Shown: positions 32,189 to 44,628, counted from the stretch's first letter. The stretch is 64,000 nt of DNA from Mugil cephalus (GCF_022458985.1 NC_061786.1:22507974-22571973); one strand, 5' to 3'. A program made the numbers and translations. The notes: generated by a model from the letters alone, not told the origin.

Positions 32189-33521
32189 ATGTTAACTGAG
32201 ACTGAGGAGCAGCTGTTAAAAGATGTTCCAGACAAATTATGGTCTAAAGGGCCTACTGATGTGGGATTGGTGAAAGGTGCACTGCCCATTCAAATCAGAC
32301 CCAATACAGAATATAGGCCGTGTGTGAGACAATATCCTTTAAAGCAAGATGCACAAGAAGGAATAAAACCGGTAATTGAAGACTTGATTGCAGCAGGGGT
32401 AATAATCCAATGTGAAGACTCCCCCTGTAACACTCCTATTTTTCCCGTTAAGAAGCAAGTTCCATCCGTAGGATGGCGCATGGTCCAAGACCTGCAAGCT
32501 GTAAATAATGCTGTAATCCAAAGAGTCCCGTGTGTCCCTGACCCTGACACACTACTAAATTCCTTATGACCAGATGCAAAGGTATTTACAGTAGTAGACA
32601 TCAGCAATGCATTCTTCTTAGTGCCAGTGGACAAAAATAGTCAGTTCTGGTTTGCATTTACCTTCGAGGGCCAAAGATACTCATACACCAGGCTGCCCCA
32701 AGGTTACTGCAACTATTTACTCCCAAGTAATGAGTGCGAGTGTGGCCAAATTCCAACCTCCAGGAGGGAGCCAAGTATTGTTGTACGTAGACGATATCTT
32801 ACTGGCCTCCCCTGATATGGAAACGTGTAAAAAAGATACACTCGCACTCCTAAGACATCTAGCCGAGGAAGGTCACAAAGCAAGTAAAAATAAGCTACAA
32901 ATGTGCAAAGACCAGATAAAATATCTAGGACATAGTCTTAGTGCAGGAAGACGAACAATATTAGAAGACAGGAAAACTGCAATTCTCCAAGCTCCAAAAC
33001 CAAGAACGAAGAAACAGATGATGTCCTTTCTGGGCCTGACTAATTACTGCAGAACTTGGGTGCCTTATTATGCAGAAATAACAGCACCACTGAGCCAATT
33101 AATGTATGAAGAAAACCTCAAAATGACATCCCCTCTGAGCTGGACCGCAGAAGCTGAAGAAGCATTCTGCAACATAAAACAAGTCTTAGTGTCCAGCACA
33201 GCATTAGCGTTGCCAAATTATAGCAAAACCTTTGTTCAAATGGTAGACTGCAAAGGTCATTTCATGACCTCAGTATTGGCTCAACAACATGGAGACAAAA
33301 TGAAACCTATAGCGTACTTCTCATCTAAGTTAGACAGTGTGGCATGTGCACTTTCGTTTACAAACGAACATGACATTCTTGTCACCAGCAAGACATTCAT
33401 CATGCATGTCTACGCTACTATCACAACCTCACCTCACTATAGAGAGATGCACCACGCTGAATCTCGCCACATTATTGCCTCTACCCAGGAAACGGTACAC
33501 AACACGATAGTCAAGAGCTAG
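32189..33521 (+). pseudogene. ERV1 reverse transcriptase (broken)
   Basis: RT fingers and palm are recognisable: LPIQIRPNTEYRPCVRQYP, GVIIQC.D.PCNTPIFPVKK and WRMVQDLQAVN, then VVDISNAFF and RLPQGYC, then YVDD at 32784-32795 and FLGLTNYCRTWVP in the connection region. Breaks are a TGA at 32567-32569 and an 8-bp deletion after RLPQGYC (ERV3 keeps these bases) that shifts frame before YVDD. The RT resembles gammaretrovirus-like Pol. All copies share the first stop. Confidence 0.85.
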
Positions 33522-33847
33522 CGGAACAAACGGCCAAAAGCAGAACCGATCTGACAGGTCAACCATTAGAAAAAGGAGAGGTGCTGTTTGTAGATGGTTC
33601 TGCTAAAAAGAATGAACTAGGAAAAACCCTATCAGGCTATGTGGTCGTGACCCAAAAAAACGTGTTAAAAGCAGAACAGCTGCCTTCACACTACTCAGCG
33701 CAAGCAGCAGAGCTAGTAGCATTAACTGAAAGGTGTAAATTAATGCAACACAAAGAAGTAACAATCTACACTGATAGCCAGTACGCGTACGCTACGGTTC
33801 ATACCTTTGTGCAGTACTGGAAGAACATAAATGGGCGGCTATATTAA
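33522..33847 (+). pseudogene. ERV1 RNase H fragment
   Basis: The frame contains FVDGSAKKN, AAELVALTE and YTDSQYAY, which hold the first three catalytic acidic residues of RNase H. The domain is then cut by a deletion of about 290 bp (compare 48372-48663 in ERV3) that joins it to integrase sequence, so the last active-site segment is gone. Confidence 0.8.
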
Positions 33848-34560
33848 GCCATGGTTCTACGCATGTCTCAACAGGAGGGATGGTAGGACAGGTACATCAA
33901 TGTTATACCACTTAACTCTTATTCAAAACATTTTTGTAGAGCATGTTTAACGTGTGCTAGACACAACTCACAAGGAAACCTGAGACCTCGTAGAGGACGG
34001 TTCCCTTCACCTCAATATCCATTCCAAATTATCCATATGGATCTTATAGAACTGAACCAGAGTGAAGGGAAAAGGTACTGTCTAGTCATAATAGATGCAT
34101 TCTCAAAGTGTATTGAGCTCTTCCCAAATAAACATCCAGACAATCTGACGTGGCAAAAGCACTCTGTAAAGATATAATCCCCAGCTATGGAATACCTGAG
34201 AAAATATACAGTGACAATGGAACTCATTTTGTAAATCAAATTGTGAAGAAGATTGATGTAATGTTCCACATTGATCTGAAAAACCACTGTGCTTAGCATC
34301 GTCAAAGCGCTGGTTTAGTAGAAAGGATGAATGGAACAATTAAAAATAGATTGAAAAAATGTATTAAAGAGACGGGGAGACCATGGACACAATGTTTGGA
34401 CTTAGTGAAATTATAAATCAATATTACATGCACCTCAGGTCTGACGCCATATGAAACGCTGTTTGGAAGACGGTGCAGATTACCTCAATTTAAAAGTCAA
34501 TGGGAAACAGATGATGAGACAAATCTAGCTGACTATATGAGAACAATGTTGGAAAAACAG
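33848..34560 (+). pseudogene. ERV1 integrase (broken)
   Basis: Readable in pieces: the His end of the zinc motif, a C-x2-C region near 33940-33965, IHMDLIEL with the first catalytic Asp, YSDNGTHFVN with the second, and VERMNGTIKNRL with the catalytic Glu. Stops include TAG in a NHCA.HRQ context (near 34294) and TAA after LDLVKL (near 34411). Both are shared with ERV2 and ERV3. The C-terminal part ends in a LEKQKQKQ stretch that joins env sequence. Confidence 0.8.
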
Positions 34561-35352
34561 AAACAGAAACAAACTGATGAGAACCCCTCCACTAGCTTAT
34601 CCAGCATTATGCCACAACAATGGCAACGTAAGAAAAGGTCTCTAGCCCGGCAGGGTGCAGATGATCCGACATTCATTGACGCCGTCGGGATTCCACGTGG
34701 TGTTCCAGACGAATACAAAATTGGCTGATCAGATAGCAGCAGGATTTGAGTCCTCAATTTGTTGGTGGTGTACAACTAACAAGACCGTAGACGGGATCAA
34801 TTACGTCCATTACAACATACAAAAACTGGGAAATTGGACACTGAGTGGTTTCGAGGCAGTCCACGATCAACTGGCTGCAACTTCCCTCATGGCTTTCCAG
34901 AATCAAACAGCCCTGGACATGCTATTGGCCGAAAAGGGAGGTGTTTGTGCTGTGTTTGGTGAACAGTGTTGCACATTTATCCCTAATAATACCAAGGCCA
35001 TAGAGGGGCTCTGAACACTCGATGGAAAGATGAAAGAACACTCTGGATGTGGGACTCCTGGATGGATGCCTTTGGGAAGTATAGAGCACTTGTGTCCTCT
35101 GTTCTGGTTTCCATAGCAGCATTTGCTGCAATTCTAACCTTGTGTGGATGTTGTCTGCCCTGTGTGCATGCCTTGTTTGACCGTCTCATTACCACAGCTA
35201 TCTCACCCATGGAAAACAAAATGGCGCAAATGTATCCCCTGCTCGGCAGCGATCCTCAGAGCGATGAGGGGGACAGTGATGACGAAAAGGAGCCAACCTT
35301 TTCCCTGCCTGACCTGTACCCCGAGCCTGCTGAATACGACTCCGACTGTTAA
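34561..35352 (+). pseudogene. ERV1 env transmembrane subunit, surface subunit deleted
   Basis: Integrase sequence runs in frame into a furin-type site RKKR (34627-34638), so almost the whole surface subunit is missing. Then follow a fusion-peptide region, heptad-like sequence with WTLSGFEAVHDQLAATSL, and a C-x6-C-C motif at 34946-34972 with all three cysteines. After a frameshift at about 35014 come MWDSWMDAFGKY, a membrane segment, a CGCC cysteine cluster and an acidic tail. A single-base insertion near 34718 (an extra A relative to ERV2) also breaks the frame. It cannot make a normal envelope. Confidence 0.8.
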
Positions 35353-35688
35353 GTAGCTCTGAGTGTAAATGTGTTTGTGCTCATAAAAATGACCTTACAG
35401 CTGAAAATCTAATTGAAGTGGCTGTTCCAAAGTGAAATGAGAATTTGAGCAAAAATGTGATAAACAAAACAAAGTACACATTTGTCAAAACTGTACATAA
35501 CTCCAATACTACATGCAAAAGTTACTTTCCACCACTTTTCAGCAGACGGAGAAAAGAGAAAGTGTCTTTAGCAGAGGATGAACTTTGGCAGGTTTAAAAG
35601 TAACAATGGCAAATGTTGATTAGCAGTGGCGCTAAAATATTCTATATTCAATCTTAAAGTTGTTTTGGGGCCTTGGAGGCGTTGGCAA
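35353..35688 (+). other. ERV1 3' remnant and unit junction
   Basis: Sequence after env with no LTR, common to all three ERV copies. It ends in GGGGCCTTGGAG, where the next unit's GCGTTGGC begins. The 3' LTR and polypurine tract were evidently lost at the duplication joint. Confidence 0.6.
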
Positions 35689-36128
35689 TCTTTACCAGCA
35701 CAACACGTTCTTGCTGACTGGCCTGCTGAACACTTTATTCTTTGCTTTTTTTTTTTTTTATTACCTTATATTACTTCCTCTATGTGGTGAACCATGTTGT
35801 GGTCGTCTGTTTTTCATACCAACCTTTTAACCAATCAGCATTCGACCCAGCAAAAACCATTTGCAAGTTTGAGAACTATATCACCATCTGGATGAGAAAC
35901 TCCTCATTCTTTGAACAGACACTCTACTCATCACTCTTTGAACAAGCGACTCTACCAAATGGACAACAAACTGTGGTAAGTAGAGTTATTTCTTTTGTTG
36001 CTGTTCTCAGGCTTTGACGTGTGATGAACTGTGTTTGAGAGAGACATCAGAATCAGTAGATTTCTATGAAAAAGTGCAAAAACCCTCACAAAATATGTTT
36101 TGTGCACAGGATTGCATGCTTTTGGAAA

Positions 36129-36977
36129 ATGGCCATGGCTGCACTTTTGGCAGCAGCGCCAATGGGAAAGGTAGAGTAATCTGCTTCCTGCTTTGAACTG
36201 TGTTCAAAAAAAAAAAAAATGAGATCACTGGAAGATTTAATTTTATTTCTTCTGTATTTATTGCTTTTCCAGAATGATGCCAAAGCTCCAATCAAGCTAG
36301 ATATGGCTCCAAACTCTGTTGATGACATGTACGCTGGATGTGAAAGCAAGATGGAAGCTCTAGTGAATAGCACGTACTTGGTGAATGAATTAAAGAATGA
36401 CAAAGTTTTTGAAAAGGCTTGGAAGAATGCAAGTAAAAAACACAATACTGAGCTGTCAGAGTATCAGAGAAGGGCTGTTTATGTTTATACAGATAAAAAT
36501 ACAAATATCTATTCCGTCTTCAATGAAAAGGTTCGAACCCAGAGGTCCGGTTACAAGACTGAGGCATTCAAGTATCATTCACTGCACTTCTTCCTCACAC
36601 GCGCCCTTCAAACTCTCAAACTTAAAAATAAAAAGTGTCTCACTGGATACCGCAGAACCAACCTCAGCTTCACCTACAACCCCAAAAACCCAATGTTTCG
36701 CTTTGGGTCCTTCACCTCCAGCTCACATACTACATACGCTAATGATACATTTGGAACTAAAACGTGCTTTGAGATATACACCTGCTTTGGAGCCGAAATC
36801 TCATCGTATTCTGCGTTTGAGTCAGAGAGAGAAATCCTGATTCCTCCTTATGAGATTTTTAAAGTCAGAAAGAGAACAGAGCCAAAGAAATCTCTTCCAT
36901 GTGAGGTGGTCTACACAGTTGAAAGCACAGGGAAAACTCAATCCAATTTGAATTGTGCTCTTGTGAAAAAAAAGTGA
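36129..36977 (+). CDS. ART2: secreted-type mono-ADP-ribosyltransferase, two coding exons
   Basis: Preferred exons are 36129-36170 and 36273-36977 (248 aa), with donor AAG|GTAGAG and acceptor TTTTCCAG. The alternative intronic ATG is at 36219. The catalytic arrangement is intact: YRRTNLSF, RFGSFTSSS and the ERE triplet at 36825-36833 followed by ILIPPYEIF. Six cysteines are kept. It shares with ART3 the blocks APIKLDMAP, SKKHNTELSEYQ and VRKRTEPKKSLPCE. In those places ART1 and ART4 carry different blocks (EIQL, INKNPELSEYQ, VTKTERTTKKKPLPCE). No C-terminal anchor. CCAAT box at 35831-35835; leader donor GTAAGT near 35974. Confidence 0.85.
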
Positions 36978-37107
36978 CACATTTAACAGATGTTTGCTAT
37001 TGTTATAAAAAAAAAAAACATACAGAATTGTGGCAGATTAGTCGATTAATATTTTAGAATCTATTTAAAATTGGACCCACAGATTCACTGCAAATGTTAA
37101 AGAACAT

Positions 37108-37175
<68 letters not shown>
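37108..37175 (+). repeat. GATA tetranucleotide repeat behind ART2
   Basis: About 17 GATA units followed by a CTTTATTCATCTCAATGAG segment, which looks like a diverged 3' tail of a teleost retroposon. Repeat lengths differ between units: absent in 1, 68 bp in 2, 112 bp in 3, 20 bp in 4. Confidence 0.95.
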
Positions 37176-37789
37176 CTTTATTCATCTCAATGAGAAACAG
37201 TCATTTCAGTTGAAATATTTAATTAAACCCAGTTATTTAAAAGTATGAATTTTAATTTAGAAACTGAACAGCCAGATGTTTTTTCCACATTTACAGACAA
37301 TTGTTTTATCCTTTATGCTCGTGTTAAAATACTTTGTGATCCGTCTAATCTTACACCCTGGATGTGACTTAACTTTCTGCTTTCTACAAAAGTGTACTAG
37401 CCTCACTTGTCCTCAGCTATGCAACAGAAAAAGTCTTTGATTGGTTTAACCTTACAAATAAACTAGTGGTGGAAGTTCCTTTTTGTAGTAAACATACCAA
37501 GAAAAGTAAAAATACATCATTACAAGGAAAGATTCATCACGAAAACACTTAATTAAAAGTATTATCAGCAAAGACATATTTCCAATGTTGTTGGTTTTGT
37601 ATGTCGTTCACATTAAAATGTTGAAGTTTGCTCTATGTATGAGCATGTGCACGCTGTCCAGAAGTTAAAGGGGGGAGGTTTGCTCTCTGAGGGTGTGAGA
37701 GGAAGGGGAGGTTCAGAAGACTACGAAGACCTGGCTCTTCTGCTCTTGGCGTTTCCATCTTCTCCTTATGTGTAACAAATGAATCTATA

Positions 37790-38300
37790 TGTTGGAATTA
37801 TTGTACATAATTTATCCCATATTTACTCTGAGTGTTTATGTATCTATTAACCTCCTAGTATGCCAATGTGCAACAGTATATGTCTGTAGAGTTGCTTTGC
37901 AGGAAGGATAAGTAGGGGAACGTGATTTCTGCTGAGTCGTCCCAGAACCATCAGTGACATGCAGAAAGTGCGTCCTCGCCGCAGAAATATGGCTGAAGAC
38001 GGAGCATACCGTCCCGAGGACAAAGTCAAAGCGAGTAAACATGTACCAAGAAGATAGTGCTTGTATCGTTTGAGAAGTTGCAGCTATGTGCTCCCCCTCC
38101 CCATTAGCGCTGCAACTTCTGTTGTAACCAGGGACCTCCCTAAGGAAATAAAGAAAGAGGGTACGGCGAGGTACGCTTCAGAGCGGTAGGAGATTGTAAC
38201 TGAACGTATCCCTGCCGTTCTCCTCGCGAGTAAAAAGGAACTCTTGTCCTTCTCTTCTTTGTGCAATGTTTATGAATGTTTTAGGTTGTTGAACCTGACA
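37790..38300 (+). mobile_element. ERV2 5' LTR (511 bp)
   Basis: Same boundaries as the ERV1 LTR (TGTTGGAATT to CCTGACA) at the same place relative to the ART gene. It contains the AATAAA. Only scattered substitutions separate it from the ERV1 LTR. Confidence 0.75.
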
Positions 38301-38306
38301 TTTACT

Positions 38307-38323
38307 TGGTCCTTCGAGCCGGA
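38307..38323 (+). other. ERV2 primer-binding site, tRNA-Tyr type
   Basis: Identical 17-base match to the tRNA-Tyr 3' end as in ERV1. Confidence 0.8.
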
Positions 38324-38936
38324 TGCCAACACGCCTGAGGATTCCAGCAGGTGCGGTGGAATCCAGGAAAGACCGTGGCCACGGCAGGACTCTGTTAGAG
38401 AGAGTTTTCTCAAACCCTTTCCGGGACTGGAGATCAGCCTGCCGGCTGGGATCCGACAACAGTGGTGAGTGGAATTTCACTTAAAAAGTGGCGAATAACT
38501 GAGGGTCATTGCGCGTAGAAAAAAAACCCTGGAAATCCTAGGCAGTAGCAGGTACTGAAGGACGGCGGAGTCCGAGAAATTCCGTGAAAAAGTAAAGGAC
38601 GGCGGAGTCCTCTAGCGCAGTTAAATTCCGTAGTATAAGTGATAGGATAACGGAGTCCTGCAGTACGTACGCTTAAATTCCGTGTTGAAAAAGGTGAGTG
38701 ATTGTGTGTTCGAGTGGAGATTAAAACACCACTAGGTATTTTATCTCATACCAAAACAGTAGGATTGTGAGTAGCGAACCTCTTGTGGATGCAAAGGCAA
38801 GAACTCTCCACTCGAAAGAGTTGAAGCGAGGGTTACCACAAAAGGTAGTTTGATCGCTGCCCTACTGGACACAACCCAGTTTTTAGAACACCCTAGGTGT
38901 TAATAAACTGGACCAAATTCTCAAAAATGGGAAAAG

Positions 38937-39265
38937 GGGGAAGCAAAATCGATCCTAAAGAACAACTGCAGTCTGAAGATTGGAAGTTTATAGAAAAACG
39001 GCGCCCTGATAAAAAAAAAAAAAAAAAACATCTAGATAAATGGATTGTTTAAATACTCAAAGAATAACCGCATTACAAGATGCAATAAAAGAAAAAACTA
39101 ACAGTGGAAGGATTTGGGCAAAATAGTGCAGATGGGAGAAAGTGCGACTGATTGGGCAGAGACATCAGTAAACACATGGTATAGCTGTAGCACAGGTCTA
39201 ACAAAGAAAGCCTTATTCTGGCCAGTCCAAGTATCGGCTGGTTTACACCTAAAACAAAAGGACTC
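38937..39265 (+). pseudogene. ERV2 gag start joined to the tail of the 2H-like segment
   Basis: The MGKGGS start is at 38937. After the A run, the A-rich segment joins at about 39100 to the C-terminal quarter of the 2H-like segment (QWKDLGKIVQMG onward). The 699 bp between, including both histidine motifs, are absent. The joint carries an AAAAAC-AA word found at both edges in ERV1 (31302-31309 and 32001-32008). Confidence 0.75.
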
Positions 39266-39276
39266 AATGATACGTA

Positions 39277-40597
39277 ATGTTAACTGAGACTGAGGAGCAG
39301 CTGTTAAAAGATGTTCCAGACAAATTATGGTCTAAAGGGCCTACTGATGTGGGATTGGTGAAAGGTGCACTGCCCATTCAAATCAGACCCAATACAGAAT
39401 ATAGGCCGTGTGTGAGACAATATCCTTTAAAGCAAGATGCACAAGAAGGAATAAAACCGGTAATTGAAGACTTGATTGCAGCAGGGGTAATAATTAAATG
39501 TGAAGAATCCCCCTGTAACACTCCTATTTTTCCCGTTAAAAAGCAAGCTCCATCTGTAGGATGGCGCATGGTCCAAGACCTGCAAGCTGTAAATAATGCT
39601 GTAGTTCAAAGAGTCCCGTGTGTCCCTGACCCTGACACACTACTAAATTCCTTATGACCAGATGCAAAGGTATTTACAGTAGTAGACATCAGTAATGCAT
39701 TCTTCTTAGTGCCAGTGGACAAAAATAGTCAGTTCTGGTTTGCATTTACCTTCGGGGGCCAAAGATACTCATACACCAGGCTGCCCCAAGGTTACTGCAA
39801 CTATTTACTCCCAAGTAATGAGTGCGAGTGTGGCCAAGTTCCAACCTCCAGGAGGGAGCCAAGTATTGTTGTATGTAGACGATATCTTACTGGCCTCCCC
39901 TGATATGGAAACGTGTAAAAAAGATACACTCGCACTCCTAAGACATCGAGCCGAGGAAGGTCACAAAGCAAGTAAAAATAAGCTACAAATGTGCAAAGAC
40001 CAGATAAAATATCTAGGACATGGTCTTAGTGCAGGAGGACGAACAATATTAGAAGACAGAAAAACTGCAATTCTCCAAGCTCCAAAACCAAGAACGAAGA
40101 AACAGATGATGTCCTTTCTGGGCCTGACTAATTACTGAAGAACTTGGGTGCCTTATTATGCAGAAATAACAGCACCACTGAGCAAATTAATGTATGAAGA
40201 AAACCTCAAAATGACATCCCCTCTGAACTGGACCACAGAAGCTGAAGAAGCATTCTGCAACATAAAACAAGTCTTAGTGTCCAGCACAGCATTAGCGTTG
40301 CCAAATTATAACAAAACCTTTGTTCAAATGGTTGACTGCAAAGGTCACTTTATGACCTCAGTATTGGCTCAACAGCATGGAGACAAAATGAAACCTATAG
40401 CGTACTTCTCATCTAAGTTAGACAGTGTGGCATGTGCACTTTTGTTTACAAACGAACATGACATTCTTGTCACCAGCAAGACATTTATCATGCATGTCTA
40501 CGCTACTATCACAACCTCACCTCACTATAGAGAGATGCACCACGCTGAATCCCGCCACATTATTGCCTCTACCAGAAAACGGTACACAACACGATAG
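39277..40597 (+). pseudogene. ERV2 reverse transcriptase (broken)
   Basis: Same domain order as ERV1. It shares the TGA before VVDISNAFF and the 8-bp deletion after RLPQGYC. It has a private stop in NYC (TGA at 40136-40138). YVDD is at 39872-39883. Confidence 0.85.
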
Positions 40598-41171
40598 TCA
40601 AGAGCTAGTGGAACAAACGGCCAAAAGCAGAACCGATCTGACAGATCAACCATTAGAAAAAGGAGAGGTGCTGTTTGTAGATGGTTCTGCTAAAAAGAAT
40701 GAACTAGGAAAAACCCTAACAGGCTATGTGGTCGTGACCCAAAAAAACGTGTTAAAAGCAGAACAGCTGCCTTCACACTACTCAGCGCAAGCAGCAGAGC
40801 TAGTAGCATTAACTGAAAGGTGTAAATTAATGCAACACAAAGAAGTAACAATCTACACTGATAGCCAGTACGCGTACGCTACAGTTCATACCTTTGTGCA
40901 GTACTGGAAGATCAGAGGCATGATTACATCAACAGGGAAGCCAGTGACACATGCCGAACTCTTAACAGATTTACTGCAAGCAGTACAATTACCTAAAGCA
41001 TTAGCTATATGTAAGTGTGCGGCGCATACGTCTGGCACAGATACCGTTTCTCTAGGAAACGCCTTCGCAGATGAAACAGCAAAGGCAGCAGCAACAGGCC
41101 AGATCAGCGTTTTAACAGTAGAAAAAAGGACAATAATTTACAAGAAATTACAATCTGACGTATATGTGTGA
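40598..41171 (+). pseudogene. ERV2 RNase H region (most complete domain with ERV3)
   Basis: An uninterrupted frame covers FVDGSAKKN, AAELVALTERCK, YTDSQYAY and, at the end, AHTSGTD..LGNAFADETAKAA, which holds the last active-site segment. It is frameshifted relative to the RT connection region upstream. As an isolated domain it would still be open, but nothing indicates expression. Confidence 0.8.
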
Positions 41172-41940
41172 CCAGACAACAAACCTATCCTACCAAAAAA
41201 CATGTATAAATGGGCGGCTATATTAAGTCATGGTTCTACGCATGTCTAAACAGGAGGGATGGTAGGACAGGTACATCAATGTTATACCACTTAACTCTTA
41301 TTCAAAACATTTTTGTAGAGCATGTTTAACGTGTGCTAGACACAACTCACAAGGAAACCTGAGACCTCGTAGAGGACGGTTCCCTTCACCTCAATATCCA
41401 TTCCAAATTATCCATATGGATCTTATAGAACTGAGCCAGAGTGAAGGGAAAAAGTACTGTCTAGTCATAATAGATGCATTCTCAAAGTGTATTGAGCTCT
41501 TCCCAAATAAACATCCAGACAATCTGACGTGGCAAAAGCACTCTGTAAAGATATAATCCCCAGCTATGGAATACCTGAGAAAATATACAGTGACAATGGA
41601 ACTCATTTTGTAAATCAAATTGTGAAGAAGATTGATGTAATGTTCCACATTGATCTGAAAAACCACTGTGCTTAGCATCGTCAAAGCGCTGGTTTAATAG
41701 AAAGGATGAATGGAACAATTAAAAATAGATTGAAAAAATGTATTAAAGAGACAGGGAGACCATGCACACAATGTTTGGACTTAGTGAAATTATAAATCAA
41801 TATTACATGCACCTCAGGTCTGACGCCATATGAAACGCTGTTTGGAAGACGGTGCAGATTACCTCAATTTAAAAGTCAATGGGAAACAGATGATGAGACA
41901 AATCTAGCTGACTATATGAGAACAATGTTGGAAAAACAGA
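41172..41940 (+). pseudogene. ERV2 integrase (broken)
   Basis: Same shared stops as ERV1 and ERV3. The region of the zinc-binding motif is frameshifted near 41300. The C-terminal piece (SGLTPYETLFGRR) is open into env. Confidence 0.8.
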
Positions 41941-42733
41941 AACAGAAACAAACTGATGAGAACCCCTCCACTAGCTTATCCAGCATTATGCCACAACAAT
42001 GGCAACGTAAGAAAAGGTCTCTAGCCCGGCAGGGTGCAGATGATCCGACATTCATTGACGCCGTCGGGATTCCACGTGGTGTTCCAGACGAATACAAATT
42101 GGCTGATCAGATAGCAGCAGGATTTGAGTCCTCAATTTGTTGGTGGTGTACAACTAACAAGACCGTAGACGGGATCAATTACGTCCACTACAACATACAA
42201 AAACTGGGAAATTGGACACTGAGTGGTTTCGAGGCAGTCCACGATCAACTGGCTGCAACTTCCCTCATGGCTTTCCAGAATCGAACAGACCTGGACATGC
42301 TATTGGCCGAAAAGGGAGGTGTTTATGCTGTGTTTGGTGAACAGTGTTGCACATTTATCCCTAATAATACCAAGGCCATAGAGGGGCTCTGAACACTCGA
42401 TGGAAAGATGAAAGAACACTCCGGATGTGGGACTCCTGGATGGATGCCTTTGGGAAGTATAGAGCACTTGTGTTCTCTGTTCTGGTTTCCATAGCAGTAT
42501 TTGCTGCAATTCTAACCTTGTGTGGATGTTGTTGTCTGCTCTGTCTGCGTGCCTTGCTTAACCATCTCATCACCACAGCTATCTCACCCATGGAAAACAA
42601 AATGGCGCAAATGTATCCCCTGCTCGGCAGCGATCCTCAGAGCGATGAGGGGGACAGTGATGACGAAAAGGAGCCAACCTTTTCCCTGCCTGACCTGTAC
42701 CCCGAGCCTGCTGAATACGACTCCGACTGTTAA
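41941..42733 (+). pseudogene. ERV2 env transmembrane subunit, surface subunit deleted
   Basis: Organised as in ERV1, but the integrase-to-env frame is uninterrupted from the integrase tail to 42392. The first cysteine of the C-x6-C-C motif is replaced by tyrosine. The shared frameshift follows at about 42392, and the membrane segment and acidic tail are in another frame (42425-42733). Confidence 0.8.
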
Positions 42734-43536
42734 GTAGCTCTGAGTGTAAATGTGTTTGTGCTCATAAAAATGACCTTACAGCTGAAAATCTAATTGAAGT
42801 GGCTGTTCCAAAGCGAAATGAGAATTTGAGCAAAAATGTGATAAACAAAACAAAGTACACATTTGTCAAAACTGTACATAACTCCAATACTACATGCAAA
42901 AGTTACTTTCCACCACTTTTCAGCAGACGGAGAAAAGAGAAAGTGTCTTTAGCAGAGGATGAACTTTGGCAGGTTTAAAAGTAACAATGGCAAATGTTGA
43001 TTAGCAGTGGCACTAAAATATTCTATATTCAATCTTAAAGTTGTTTTGGGGCCTTGGAGGCGTTGGCCATCTTTACCAGCACAACACGTTCTTGCTGACT
43101 GGCCTGCTGAACACTTTATTCTTTGCTTTTTTTTTTTTTTTATTACCTTATATTACTTCCTCTATGTGGTGAACCATGTTGTGGTCGTCTGTTTTTCATA
43201 CCAATCTTTAACCAATCAGCATTCGACCCAGCAAAAACCATTTGCAAGTTTGAGAACTATATCACCATCTGGATGAGAAACTCCTCACTCTTTGAACAGA
43301 CACTCTACTCCTCACTCTTTGAACAGACACTCTACTCATCACTCTTTGAACAAGCGACTCCACCAAATGGACAACAAACTGTGGTAAGTAGAGTTATTTC
43401 TTTTGTTGCTGTTCTCAGGCTTTGACGTGTGATGAACTGTGTTTGAGAGAGACATCAGAATCAGTAGATTTCTATGAAAAAGTGCAAAAACCCTCACAAA
43501 ATATGTTTTGTGCACAGGATTGCATGCTTTTGGAAA

Positions 43537-44394
43537 ATGGCCATGGCTGCACTTTTGGCAGCAGCGCTAATGGGAAAGGTAGAGTGATCTGCTTCCTGCT
43601 TTGAGCTGTGTTCAAAAAAAAAAAAAATGAGATCACTGGAAGATTTAATTTTATTTCTTCTGTATTTATTGCTTTTCCAGAATGATGCCAAAGCTCCAAT
43701 CAAGCTAGATATGGCTCCAAACTCTGTTGATGACATGTACGCTGGATGTGAAAGCAAGATGGAAGCTCTAGTGAATAGCACGTACTTGGTGAATGAATTA
43801 AAGAATGACAAAGTTTTTGAAAAGGCTTGGAAGAATGCAAGTAAAAAACACAATACTGAGCTGTCAGAGTATCAGAGAAGGGCTGTTTATGTTTATACAG
43901 ATAAAAATACAAATATCTATTCCGTCTTCAATGAAAAGGTTCGAACCCAGAGGTCCGGTTACAAGACTGAGGCATTCAAGTATCATTCACTGCACTTCTT
44001 CCTCACACGCGCCATTAAAACTCTCAAACTTAAAAATAAAAAGTGTCTCACTGGATACCGCAGAACCAACCTCAGCTTCACCTACAACCCCAAAAACCCA
44101 ATGTTTCGCTTTGGGTCCTTCACCTCCAGCTCATATGATAAATACGCTAATGATACATTTGGAACTAAAACGTGCTTTGAGATAAACACCTGCTTTGGAG
44201 CCGAAATCTCATCGTATTCTGCGTTTGAGTCAGAGAGAGAAATCCTGATTCCTCCTTATGAGATTTTTAAAGTCAGAAAGAGAACAGAGCCAAAGAAATC
44301 TCTTCCATGTGAGGTGGTCTACACAGTTGAAAGCACAGGGAAAACTCAATCCAATTTGAATTGTGCTCTTGTGAAAAAAAAGTGGAACATTTAA
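43537..44394 (+). CDS. ART3: secreted-type mono-ADP-ribosyltransferase, two coding exons
   Basis: Preferred exons are 43537-43578 and 43681-44394 (251 aa). The normal stop codon is changed to TGG, which adds three residues (WNI) before TAA. Catalytic residues are intact, with ERE at 44233-44241. Private differences from ART2 lie in surface-loop positions: AIKTLK for ALQTLK, SSYDKYAND for SSHTTYAND, and EINTC for EIYTC. No anchor signal. CCAAT box at 43212-43216. The alternative intronic ATG is at 43627. Confidence 0.85.
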
Positions 44395-44516
44395 CAGATG
44401 TTTGCTATTGTTATAAAAAAAAAAAAACATACAGAATTGTGGCAGATTAGTCGATTAATATTTTCGAATCTATTTAAAATTGGACCCACAGATTCACTGC
44501 AAATGTTAAAGAACAT

Positions 44517-44628
<112 letters not shown>

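Larger units (their letters stand above)
28041..35688 (+). repeat. Tandem composite unit 1 (ART1 + ERV1), 7648 bp
   Basis: The repeating unit is ART upstream region, ART gene, short spacer, ERV 5' LTR, decayed ERV body, then a junction directly into the next ART upstream region. Unit starts (GCGTTGGC) lie at 28041, 35689, 43060 and 50521. Unit 1 retains the 699-bp segment missing from ERV2 and ERV3 but has its own deletion of about 290 bp in the RNase H/integrase region. It also lacks the GATA repeat and about 100 bp after it. Confidence 0.9.
35689..43059 (+). repeat. Tandem composite unit 2 (ART2 + ERV2), 7371 bp
   Basis: Same organisation as unit 1. It lacks the 699-bp gag/protease/2H segment present in ERV1 but keeps the RNase H/integrase region that ERV1 lost. 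It is most similar to unit 3. Confidence 0.9.

Noticed and set aside
35353-35688. 3' LTR of ERV1
   Set aside because: No match to the 5' LTR start TGTTGGAATT or its AATAAA region; the segment ends at the next unit's ART leader, so the 3' LTR was lost.
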